DNA of 64,000 bases from Branchinecta lynchi (Eukaryota; Arthropoda; Branchiopoda; Anostraca; Branchinectidae). Below the pieces are notes generated by a model, which worked only from the letters and a program-made list of their open reading frames with translations, did no database searches and had not been told where the DNA came from. Location: contig JAKZAP010000004.1 of the NCBI GenBank assembly GCA_023053575.1, positions 18,425,624 through 18,489,623 on the forward strand. Reading direction: 5' to 3'. The position numbers and the translations under genes were made by a program. This document shows, piece after piece, positions 1 to 11,500 of this stretch. Positions within the stretch are counted from its first letter, which is position 1. Every line of letters begins with the position of its first letter.

Positions 1-639
1 AAGTTCTGTCGTAGCTTGTGAAGGTTTGATCGAAGGAAAAATTCCAGGTGCCAGAAAAGGAGAGTAGAGTTATTTAAGCAGCAATATCGTAATCTCAGTC
101 TTCAACTATTGTGAGACGCTCGTGAACGATAATCATGCATTCTCTAGATTCGTCAGGATCGAGTTGTAGGGATGACGTACCCGAACAAACGATCTCAAAA
201 ACTACCCCGTAAGTCGAAATGAAACTCCGTGCCGTAAGTCGAGAATCGGATATGAATGTTACTTACCCATTGCAAGATCATACTTTGCACCAAAACTTCA
301 CTGTTCAATGTTGGACTGATTACTGAAAGTGAGACGAACCAGCGATACTACTTAGACTCTTTGTTCCGTTTTAGCATCTAGGCACGTATTGGTGGGAACT
401 GATAGTGACAAGGGGTAAAGCAGCGTGAAATATAGTGGACGTGCTGCTTTGTGAAGTGAAATCCCTCTTTTTGGATGCTCAGGCCGCTGTGAAGAGTTGA
501 GACTTGATACTTCACAGCTCAGACAGAGAAGATCTGCACAGCAAACTTTTTGAAAGCACACTTTTTTTCGAGAATCTACAAGTGAATTATCTCTAGTGTT
601 TTCTAAAGCAGCTAGATAGGCTACTTAGCTTACACTTTA
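1..639. other. No gene seen, 5' edge of window
   Basis: I see no open frame with coding character and no clear repeat structure in this stretch. Short open frames here lack splice signals and look random. Confidence 0.4.
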
Positions 640-1125
640 AATACTCCTTGCGGCCAAGCTGACTTGGAAAAATATATTCATACAGTGGGTAAAACCAGAA
701 ACGTCAACTACATGTGCTTTGGCAGATATATTTCGTCCCTTCTTGGTCCTCGTTGGGCAGTCGAACGCCAGGACAACGTTGAGGGGTGGAAGAAAACGAA
801 CCTGCAATAAATAACTGAAGCCTAAGCAAACTAAAAATATCATATGTGGGCAATTACTTTTTACCGTACTTCCAAAGTAATTCCTGTCAAATTTAGCAAA
901 AATTACTACCACAAATTATTTTTTTTTAACCAGAATGCAATTGCTCAAATAGGATATTTTTAGTGTTATAAGCTTCAGTTATTTTTTTGCAGGCTCGTTT
1001 TCTTCCGTTCCCGACGTTCGACAGCCTGACGAGGACCCATGCGAAGAGGGGCCATAATATCGCTGAAAAAGTATCTATAGCTGACATTTCCGTTTTTATC
1101 CGTTGTTTAAACATAGCTTACACTT
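640..1125. mobile_element. Fold-back (hairpin) element, degraded
   Basis: Two imperfect inverted arms of roughly 150 bases (about 700-845 and 945-1110) face each other across a ~100-base loop. Both contain a version of 'TCCTCGT..GGCAGTCGAACG' and 'GAAGAAAACG(A/G)(A/G)CCTGCA'. The same family appears at 16094-16286 in better condition and as a fragment near 19070-19105. The outer part, with 'CCAAGCTGACTTGG', matches the family terminus seen again near 15725, 16290 and 49215. No coding capacity is visible, so it is probably a non-autonomous DNA transposon. Confidence 0.6.
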
Positions 1126-1417
1126 CTAGTGATTTAATCGGTTCACACCGTAGATGATTTTTGATATCGCCCATCAAGGCCAGATATGAAACACATTCCT
1201 TGGTAAACCTCAATTGTATTTACTGGTGAAGGTATTCGACTATGAAGGCACGAGTGTAAAACTATTATATCTGTTTTCCCCTTTTCTACCTATTCGCTTT
1301 CCCTTTTATCTAAGGAGCCATGGATACGTTCTGCTAGCCACCTGTTACAGAGCTGATAAAATACCACTCAGACTAAAATGACCAAGTTCAGTAGTAAAAT
1401 ATGTGACGGCCATGTAA
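1126..1417 (+). promoter_or_regulatory. 5' flank of gene A
   Basis: This stretch separates the fold-back element from the gene A start codon and must hold the 5' UTR and possibly the promoter, unless a 5' exon lies further up. I could not identify a convincing TATA box or initiator, so the label is by position only. Confidence 0.2.
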
Positions 1418-2591
1418 ATGTCAATAATGGTGCCGAACTTTATTATTTGTGCAATTCTACTTTTGCTGTCACAGCAACGTAGTCTCGTGGAAACGCATGA
1501 GAAAGTCTCGTCACGATCGATAAATAAGCCTGGGTATTACTTAGCCGACAATGTAAGCCCTAAAGAACATGATGCCTCAATCCAAAATCGTGTCGGAAGA
1601 AGTTACCTTTTTCCGAGGAAGATCACAAAAGACCTTATCAATGTACCAAGGAATACTTCAGTTAGTTCAGACGAATCTGCACCACTAAATGGTGGTATCA
1701 CTACGACGACGTCAACGCATCAGTGTGATGGCATTAGTAATCGGGAGTGGAATCGAACGCTTAGTGGCTCTGGTAAAAGTGAAGGTGTTAGTAAGCAGAG
1801 CGAAGCTAAAGGAGAAGGGCCTTTACAAAAACATCAGCAAAATGTTGATAAATCGTCAGACTTTGTTCTGAGACATCGTAGTGGGACACCAAACAACAGC
1901 TTGACCTACGGACTAAGCGTAGTTGAACCAGGTTCTATTACCAAGTATTATGACACTAGTTCACCATCGACAGAAAGAGGCAATTCTCCTATAAGTGCTA
2001 TCAAGAAAGTCGGATTGAGAAGTTGGCTTTCTTTAAAAACTCCAGTAAAGAAAAACGTCGTGAAGTACAGAAAATCTTTGAACACTACTTCACCGTTCAT
2101 GGTTGAGTCCTTATTTCACACCGGTGGGGATGTCACTAGACTTGGTAGTGACGGTATTAACAGAGATGTCTTGAAAATAACTTTAAGGAATATTACAGCA
2201 GACGTTCTGTGGGACAAAAAAACAAGTGGTCCAAAACTTTTTGTAAATGATATCGGTGGTGCTTTACTTGAAGAAATCGGCACAAGGAGTCCCGATGTGC
2301 CGATACAGAAAATAAGTCACATGTTGTCCACCCAGCGGAAAGGATCCATCAGTGACTTGGTTCAGGGCAGTACGAAAAAAATTTCCACTCGACCTAGAAT
2401 CAAACTTGGTAAAAATTTGATACAGCAGCTGATGCCCTCTAGGCCGTTCATAGATTCAGCTAGGTCTCAGAGACCCACTAGCAGGCTAGTGGTAGATTCT
2501 GAGACAGAAAGCTCACAGAAGAAACCAAGATTTAAGAAGCCACATGGAAAATATGACGGTCACAACGGAGATACTCTGACAGCATCTTCAG
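1418..2591 (+). CDS. Gene A exon 1 (signal peptide and Ser/Thr-rich region)
   Basis: The reading frame is open from 1418 to 2764, but the exon probably ends at 2591 before GTAAAC (context CAG|GT), because this gives the phase needed by exon 2. The start could be the first ATG (1418) or the third codon after it (1427); both leave the hydrophobic signal peptide intact. The encoded ~391 residues contain many Ser, Thr, Lys and Arg and a patch at residues ~195-220 with repeated basic residues. No family is recognised for this part. Confidence 0.8.
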
Positions 2592-5500
2592 GTAAACTTC
2601 TTGCTAGTCCTGATCATCGTTTAACCTACCTTAATTCCAGCTGCTGTCTGTGGGTTTCTAAAAGGTCGCGCGTATCATTCATTGCTTACCAGAGCTTTCA
2701 GGACTGGTATTGCGTACCAGTAATAAAAGCTCCGTGGTTGTCGTCGTCGTCTGAAGCCATGTAATGACCGTAGAAATACACAGTCGCGAGGATATACAAA
2801 TATCAGATGTCCCCTTTCCTTCATTTTTGGGATCCCAAAAGGGATACCTGTGACATTGCAAAAGTTGCCCGTCTGTCCGTCTGTGAGCACGATAACCTGT
2901 CGAAGGGAATGAGATATTTTGATGATACTTGATGTGAGGATTCTTTGGGGCAAGGGAAAGGTCAAGTTCGTAGATGGGCTCTGTAGCCCTACATTTAGGG
3001 GTGGGGAGGAGGTTCAAGTTAAGGGCAAACTAAATATTTTCAAACAGCTAATGAGATTATAAGAGGTAAGAAGACATGCTAAACACGATTATGAAAACCG
3101 TTTTCTCGAAAGACAAGTAGTTCACCCAGAATTCGGCCAAAACCGGAAAGTTTGTTGAAAGTAAAAGTTTTATTTGAAGTTGGTTAGATGCTCGATTTAG
3201 GGGTAAAAACACTGACGTGAAAATCGTTTTCTACACGGAAAAGTAGTTCACCCGGTATCCGGCCAAAACCGGAAAGCTTGTTAAAAGCAAAAAGTTGTAT
3301 TTGTAGTTGATTAGATGTCCGATTTAGGGGTAAGAAAAGACGCTGAATCTCTATATGACAATCAATTTTTACCCGGATAAATAGTTCGCCCGTAATCCGG
3401 CTGAAACCGGAAAATGTGTTATAAGTTAAATTTTATTTGAAGTTGATTAGCTGTTGGATATAGGGGTTATGAGATACGCTGAAATCGTTATTATGGCACT
3501 TGCCCTTCGGCCAAGTGCCATATAGCGATTGCAATTTCTGTCCGTCCGTCGGTCTGTCGGTCTGTCGGTCTGTCCAGGTTTTGCTAGTTCGGGCACTTCC
3601 AGATAAGCTAGGACGATAAAACTTGGCAAGCATATCAAGGACCCCAAATGATTAAGTTGGAAATAGTCACTTCCCCGATCCGAGCACCGTGGGGGGAGTG
3701 GAGGGAGGGGGAATCCGGAATCTTGAGGTATTTTTAACTTTTGAACGGGTGATCAGATCGCGATGAAACTTGATATTTGGAACGACCTCATGCCTCAGAC
3801 GACCCAATTAAAATCCGTACGGGATCCGGTGACTTTTGGGGGGAGCTGGAGGGGGCAACCGGAAATCTTGGGAAACGCTATGAGTGGAGGGATCGAGATG
3901 AAACTTGGTGGGAAGACACCTAGCAAACACTAGATACATCATTGACATAACCGAGCCGATTCGGGCACTGTGGGGGGGAGTGGAGGGAGGGGGAATCCGG
4001 AACCTTGAGGTATTTATAACTTTTGAACGGGTGATCGGATCTCGATGGAACTTGATATTTGGAAAGACCTCATGCCTCAGACGACGTACTTAAAATCCGG
4101 ACCGGATCCGGTGACTTTTGGGGGGAGCTGGAGGGGGCAACCGGAAATCTTGGGAAACGCTATGAGTGGAGGGATCGAGATGAAACTTGGTGGGAAGACA
4201 CCTAGCAAACACTAGATACATCATTGACATAACCGAGCCGATTCTGGTACTGTGGGGGGAGTGGAGGGAGGGGGAATCCGGAATCTTGAGGTATTTATAA
4301 CTTTTGAACGGGTGATCGGATCTCGATGAAACTTGATATTTGGAACGACCTCATGCCTCAGACGACCCACTTAAAATCCGGACCGGATCCGGTGACTTTT
4401 GGGGGGAGCTGGAGGGGGCAACCGGAAATCTTGGGAAACGCTATGAGTGGAGGGATCGAGATGAAACTTGGTGGGAAGACACCTAGCAAACACTAGATAC
4501 ATCATTGACATGACCGAGCCGATTCGGGCACTGTGGGGGGAGTGGAGGGAGGGGGAATCTGGAACCTTGAGGTATTTATAACTTTTGAACGGGTGATCCG
4601 ATCTCGATGGAACTTGATATTTGGAAAGACCTCATGCCTCAGACGACGTACATCCGGACCGGATCCGGTGACTTTTGGGGGGAGCTGGAGGGGGCAACCG
4701 GAAATCTTGGGAAACGCTATGAGTGGAGGGATCGAGATGAAACTTGGTGGGAAGACACCTAGCAAACACTAGATACATCATTGACATAACCGAGCCGATT
4801 CTGGTACTGTGGGGGGAGCGGAGGAAGGGGGAATCCGGAATCTTGAGGTATTTATAACTTTTGAACGGGTGATCGGATCTCGATGGAACTTGATATTTGG
4901 AAAGACCTCATGCCTCAGACGACCCATTTAAAATCCGGACCAGATCCGGTGACTTTTGGGGGGAGCTGGAGGAGGCAACCGGAAATCTTGGGAAACGGTA
5001 TGAGTGGAGGGGTCGAGATGAAACTTGGTGGGAAGACACCTAGTAAACACTAGATACATCATTGATGTATGACCGAGCAGATTCGGGCACTGTCGGGGGA
5101 GTGGAGGGAGGGGAATCCGGAATCTTGAGGTATTTATAACTTTTTAACGGGTTACCAGATCTCGATGAAACTTGATATTTGGAACGACCTCATGCCTCAG
5201 ACGACCCACTTAAAATCCGGACCGGATCCGGTGACTTTTGGGGGGAGCTGGAGGGAGCAACCGGAAATCTTGGGAAACGCTGTGAGTGGAGGGATCGAGA
5301 TGAAACTTGGTGAGAAGATACATCATTGACATAACCGAGCCAATTCGGGCACTGTGGGGGGAGTGGAGGGAGGGGGAATCCGGAATCTTGAGGTATTTAT
5401 AACTTTTGAACGGGTGACCGGATCTCGATGAAACTTGATATTTGGAAAGACCTCATGCCTCAGACGACCCACTTAAAATCCGGACCGGATCCGGTGACTT

Positions 5501-8500
5501 TTGGGGGGAGCTGGAGGGGAGAACCGGAAAAATTGGAAAACGCTATGAGTGGAGGGATCGAGATGAAACTTGGTGGGAAGACACCTAGCAAACACTAGAT
5601 ATATCATTGACATAACCGAGCCGTGCCTACTCGTAACAAGTGCCATATGAGCTCTTAGCTCTTGTTTAGCTTTATTTTTTCGCCGAACAAGTAGTTCTGG
5701 AGTTCTGCCGAAACCGGGAAATTGGCATCTGTTTCGTCAGAATAGATATGAATTGTAGGGGTAAACACACGTGCTGAATCCATATCTGAACTTGGTTTTC
5801 TCAGATGATTAGCTATTTGGCCTTAATCTGTTTCTAAATTTTAAAAGTAAAAATGTTCAAGAAGTCTGGCTAAGACTGGATCTGGCGAAGACAAGACCCA
5901 ATTTTTTTTTTTATCAAGTATTGAACTTTTGGGATCTCATCGAAACCTCTAATCTTGTTGAAGGCGAAGTTCCTCCATCTTAATTAGTGCGCGCTTTTTC
6001 GGGCCATTCCATAAGTAGCCTATCGGTATCTGCTTGTGAAACTGCTCGTCTTTATTAGTATGACTAGCAGATGGGAAGGGGGGGGGGGCGCGTATTTGTT
6101 TGTTAGACTTATAAATAACGTACGCCCCGAATATTGTTTTCTTTTTTTTCAGAACACGGTAAACGTAAGAAGAAACATTCAAACAAATATAAGGAAAATA
6201 AAGGTCATAACTTAGATGCCGGCTACAAGAAGAAGAAGTAAGTAACTAAAATCATAGGAGTGGATATTATGTTATTGTACAGTGTAAATGTAGAATAGAT
6301 AGCATGAGCAAGGTCTTGGGTGCTATTGCCGTTAGAGTTATCACGGTTGGTGATTCACCATCGGATTTTGTGATTTTGTCCTGTTGGAGATTGGGTGATT
6401 TTTTATCATTTTACCTAAAAAAAAATCATAAAATTGGTGAGTTACTACATTTACTATAAAACAAGGACTCTAAAAGGCTTTGCAGTCGTTAGTTAACCCA
6501 CGTACTCAAAAAGTGAAGTCTAGTTTATATATTTCAGAGAAGGATTCAGCGCCAAATGTTTCATTGTAATAAGCATTTACAGCTCAGAATTTTCTAAGGG
6601 TGCTAGGCTGAAACCGCCAGTTAGTCAGTTTCTCATAAGAAATGACGTTGTAGTGGCGAAATATCCCTCCAAAAGTCCAGCTAAATTTACAAATAAATTC
6701 CGGCCGACGACGCAACTTCTCTGATATATTCTTTTGTTGATTTATTTGTAAGAATAAGGTGATATGTTTTCTGTGAGGCGTGGTAGTTGCCACATATTGG
6801 TCCCCCTGTTATTGTTTGGGATTGCTAAATTAGCCAGACCTATAGGATTTAATTAAATTTGCAATTTGTATTTTTGTTTCTTCCAGGAAAGGAAATTATG
6901 GGAAAAAGCACAAGTCAGGCCATTTCGATAAGCATGGAAAGAAATACGGTGGTGCTGACTTTAAAGTCAAGTACCACGATGATGACAAGTGGAAGAAGAA
7001 AGGGAAGAAAGGATTTGATTTTGGAGATAAAGGGCACCATAAAAAGGGTCACAAAACTAAGGTGAGGTTTATTTCTCACTGGTGGTATTGATGGCAGACT
7101 TGCACCCAATTACACTAATGCAAGATATCCCAAAAAAAGGAAGAAAGAAGGGTTGCCGAGCCGACTCTGCGCACATTAGATCTTTTGAAGATCCAAGACT
7201 GTCACCTGTCGCTACATTATGAATCTGTCTGATAAGGTTTATATGTTTGTTCCAGAATGACCGATCCATTTTGATACTCGGCTAATCGACAGTTTCGATG
7301 CTGATAAGGCAACTCGTCCTTGTGGTACCTACAAATTTGGATCAAGGAATTTAAGAATATCTTCCTTTGCTGTATATTAGAACGAAAATAGGATGTCTAA
7401 CCTAAACATTGTCTTGTTTTTTAGGGTTTCAAAAATGTTTATCATAAAGAAGAATACCACAAAAAGCAGAAGTTTTATGATGACTACGATCGTAAGAAGC
7501 ACCATAAGAAGTATACCAATAAAAATAAGAAGTACTTGCAGAAGAAAGGACACAAAAAGAAGGGACACAAAGCAAAGGTAAAATTTCTGGTCTGCTTTCT
7601 TCACTTTTTGTGTTTATTCGCGTTGTGGTCTTGTAACCCCGACCCAGGGCAATAGCACCGGTTTTTAATACATGATCTTCTGCAACTGAACGATATTGCG
7701 ACGGTCTTTTTTTGCCTTCTTTCTTAATTTCTTCTTTTTGTCTCTTTTTGTACTTGGTAACCGTCGTCCAAGTGAAGACGAAGCTCTTATTTGTTCTAAT
7801 AACTCGCTCTTTTCTTGAAATCCATTTAACTTCAGTTAATATCTCCAGCAGTCGAACCCGGTGAATTCTCGTTATTCTTTCCAGAAAATAAGTACCGTCA
7901 GGCCAAGACGTCAGCAAAAAAGGTTAGTTTTTTTGTAATTGAAGATTCTCGAAAACTTTGTTTTGAATGTGATTCTCATCATTTCTTGAAGGGCAAAAGA
8001 TATGGTTCAGACTTTGGCAAGAAAGGTTACTTCAAGAAAGGGAAATTCCATGATCTCCAGAAAGGCCACCAGAAGAAGCATGGACAAAAGAAGAAATATG
8101 GTCAGGATAATCATAAGTTTGGAAAGTTATCTCATGGATGGGACGATGGGTAAGTCTTTATTACCATTTCTTTCAAGCATATGATCTCGTTAGTGTATAA
8201 AGTAGTCAGTACGGTCTACCGCTTTCGAGGATCGATTATATTAACCCTCCGTTAAACTGTTTAACAGGTGAGATATATTTTCCAGGCACGACCACCATGA
8301 ACATGACCCCCATGGTGACCACTCAAACACACGAGTCCAAACGCACGGTCTATGGTCTGCGCCACAGCATCGTTTCGATGTCATACATCCCCAACCACCC
8401 AATAGATATCCACCACTTCTGCAACGACCTTTGCCTCTTGTCAGACACCCTCCAGTGTTTGCTCCACGATTTATTCGTCAGCAACATCACCCACCAAGAT

Positions 8501-11500
8501 TTATTTTCAACTCCTATGCCACCGCGTCTGATCACAATCCAGCCTACTTGCAAAGAAGAAAAGAGAAATCTCGCAGAGCTGGACATGACAACGAAGAAAG
8601 GGAAGATCAAGATCCTCGTGATCTCAGATACGACCGTGATGAGTACAGGGAAGATCCCTCGAAAATGCGAAATTCGCCTTATGATGAACCGGACGAAGAC
8701 TATGTCCCTCCTGAAGATCTTTTCGAAGAGCCTCCGAATTCTGTCGATTTTGACCCTGAAGACATGGTAGATCCTGAGCAAACTCTGGGCGCCTTTGAGG
8801 AAACCCTAACTGACCATAAATACGAAAGACCTGAGCATCATGGAGAGAAACTGGAATATCCTAAGCCCTTGCCTTCTAAAGAGACAGTCGAGTCCCTGCG
8901 TAGTCCTGTTTTGAACCCATTGGAAGAAGGTCAAAACAGAAAAGAAGAGTGGGAGGAAATTCCTGAACGCGACCCGGATCATGGAGATAGTGCAGACTAT
9001 GAAGACGTTGAGAATGATCCGGATTTCATGTTTGCGTAAGTCCCGTAGTTTATGTTTAAACCGTCTTTTACCTACAGAGCCAGCTATTTTAGTAAGGCCA
9101 AATAAATGAATGCAGATCTGGTCCTCATTTTCCAAATATTTCATAGTCACGTGGATTGATTTCACATACTAAATCACGTTCAAAAGGATGTTATCCTTGG
9201 ATTAGCAGTGTTTACAGAGAACTCAAACTTTAAGATAATAAATGACAAGTACGTTGTCAATTGTATTTTCACTGTTATCTCCCCAAGGAATGCATCCATA
9301 GGATCTAGCATTGCGTCTTTTGAATCACCGGATGTAGCTGACTTCTCGCACAACATTTTCAATCAGTTGTTTATTTACAGAGATATTGATGATATGCGGG
9401 AACCAGAAACCTTCCAAACCGACGAGGCAGAGTCGGAGAGTACTGAGTGAGTTTTATCCGATACTTATCAGTTTATTTATGTCCGTGTGTACTGTTGTTC
9501 CTGATTACTGAGCCCCCCCCCCTTTTTCTTATTGGATTGTTGGAAGGAAAGGGGGTGACGGACTAAGCGAAACTATGGATTGAATGAAATCGTGGAATCG
9601 CAAAGTTCAAGTCTGACTATTTGCTCGTTTGTTCGTTGAAGTATTTGATAGATAAACATACAAATAACTGTTCAGTTTTTAAGACACTTGTACGGGTAGC
9701 TTTTCCGATTGGTTGGTGAGTCCGGTGATCGCAATCTAGAGTATTTCCATGCACTAAGACGACACCCAGTCATATTAGGGAACCGACCACATCGACTTGG
9801 GAAATAGTCATGTAGCCGGTCCGACCATCCTGGAAGGAGTGGACGGAGGATCAACCCTTAAAGTGCGAATACACGATGAAAATTTCCCGGCCGGATATCC
9901 TGCACTTTCATCATCAACTTGAAAAAATTTCAACTTTTCCAAATGGAAGTGATGATGGTGCCGCAAATCCGTGCAGGAATTCCCGCCCGGAAGCTCCCGA
10001 TCCTCATCGTGTGTTCGCACTATTACTGTACCGCATAAATATCTTTACACCGGGTGATCGGTTCTGAATGAGACTTGAAGACTGGCAGTGCACGTTTCTC
10101 AGATATTCATTTCAAGTCGAGACCGGATCCGATGATTGTGAGGGGAGTTGGCCATAAACCTCGTTGTACGCTTTGACCTGATGTTTCGAGATGGGACTTG
10201 GTGGGAAGAGTAATCATAACCTCCAGATACATCATTCGCACAACCAGACCGAGTTCAGGGAGATTGAGGGGGGTGGGTCCCGGAATCCCAGTAATCGCGA
10301 GTTACGGTACTTCCATATGAAACTTGGCAGACCTATAAAGATTCCTCTACCTCCACTCCCTACTATTCAAGGGAATGAAGGGATGGGGAACCGGGAAAAT
10401 TGTGACACGCATAACTTTCGAGACTGGCAAGAACACCTATTCCTGCAGATGTTTCCTTTCAGGCCCCTGGCCATAATTCATCTTCGTGATTCCCAAGAGC
10501 CCGTGATTATTTGTGCCTCAAGGGTTGTGCTTACAACTGAATTCGCTGCACGCTTAAAGAGTGAATCTTAACCAAACGGTGCAAAACTGCTTTTGAAACT
10601 AGAAATTTGCTTTACCTTAAGGGCCCATGATCATTTGACCCGAGGGTTTACTTATAAATGGATTTCTGGCCCTTCTCAAAGTCTGCATGATGACGAAAGG
10701 TGCAAAAGTTCTTCTGACGAAAAGAAAACCTTGTATTAGGCATGTCCCAGATAAGCTGTTTCAGGTACAGACCGGATCTGGCAAGTGCGGTGGGAATTGA
10801 TGTTGGAGTACTGAAAATCTTGTGACAGGTGTAACTCTCGAACGAGTAGTCTGATTGGGACGCACCTTGACCGCTGACAAGTAGCCTACATAAGTTCGAG
10901 ATGTCGTGTTTGTAGTTCGGTACTAGATCCGGACACTGTTGTGGGAGTTGGAGGGGGATTTAGAGATAGTTTGTAGCACGCTTAGGGGTTAAGAACGGGG
11001 CAGAACTTGGCGAGGACTATCGTCTGCTTCGGGGGAGTTAGAGCGAAGTGCTCTCAGAACCGCTTTCCAACCATGGCTGTGCGAATCCTAGCTGACAGAC
11101 ATGATAACGGCCCTTAAGAGTACCACTGAGCTGTCCACCCCCGTATTTTGCTGCGGTAAGTAATGCAGATTTAGGGTAAATTTTAAGAAGAGGTCACTAT
11201 GGAAGCACATTCTAGACGTTTGCAAAACTAGTAACCATTTTATACGTATATTAACAAAAAAAATACCGCGTATTTTTACGGCAATTTCCTGGTAAAAATT
11301 TCTAGATTTTTGCTAATTTCTTGACATTTTTTCTTTCTAGGATTGAGCCCGGCTCGGTTGAGAAAAATGAAGAGGCCGAAGATGGTGAGGCGATAAAGCC
11401 TGAGGACCTCATCCCGAAAAACTCGCAAAGCAATCTGGAGGGAACCGCTGCTGGGAAATCGTACGTGACCTTGAAGTAGAACATCAAAATAGTATAAGCT

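Larger units (their letters stand above)
2824..5959 (+). mobile_element. GGGATCCC-family element, copy 1 (interrupted)
   Basis: It begins with TTTTTGGGATCCCAAAAGGG and ends with 'GGGATCTCATCGAAACCTC', both matching other copies of the family. The inner part is made of ~120-base subrepeats containing 'GTAAGAAGA', 'CCGGACAAGTAGTTC', 'AATCCGGC' and 'AAACCGGAAAG'. The copy is split at about 3490/5665 by a satellite-bearing element: 'GAGATACGCTGAAATCG' lies on the left and 'TTTAGCTTTATTTTTTCGCC' resumes on the right, segments that are adjacent in the copy at 18.0 kb. No protein is encoded. Confidence 0.75.

Noticed and set aside
2675..3017. Minus-strand open frames overlapping the end of gene A exon 1 and the repeat
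   Set aside because: They run through repeat sequence and intron, with no start context or splice support.
3539..3575. (TCTGTCGG)n run as an independent microsatellite or CRISPR-like array
   Set aside because: It is part of the 5' region of the satellite-bearing element and recurs in its other copies; there are no unique spacers.
3905..4772. Open frames inside the satellite array on both strands
   Set aside because: They recur in each 282-base unit and are by-products of the repeat.
7885..7922. Mini-exon in gene A intron 4 between TTTCCAG and GTTAGT
   Set aside because: Its 38-base length breaks the frame between exons 4 and 5, which join perfectly without it, and no coding frame through it makes sense.
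8350..9165. Minus-strand open frames of 119-143 codons
   Set aside because: They are antisense shadows of gene A exon 6, which has the better composition and splice signals.
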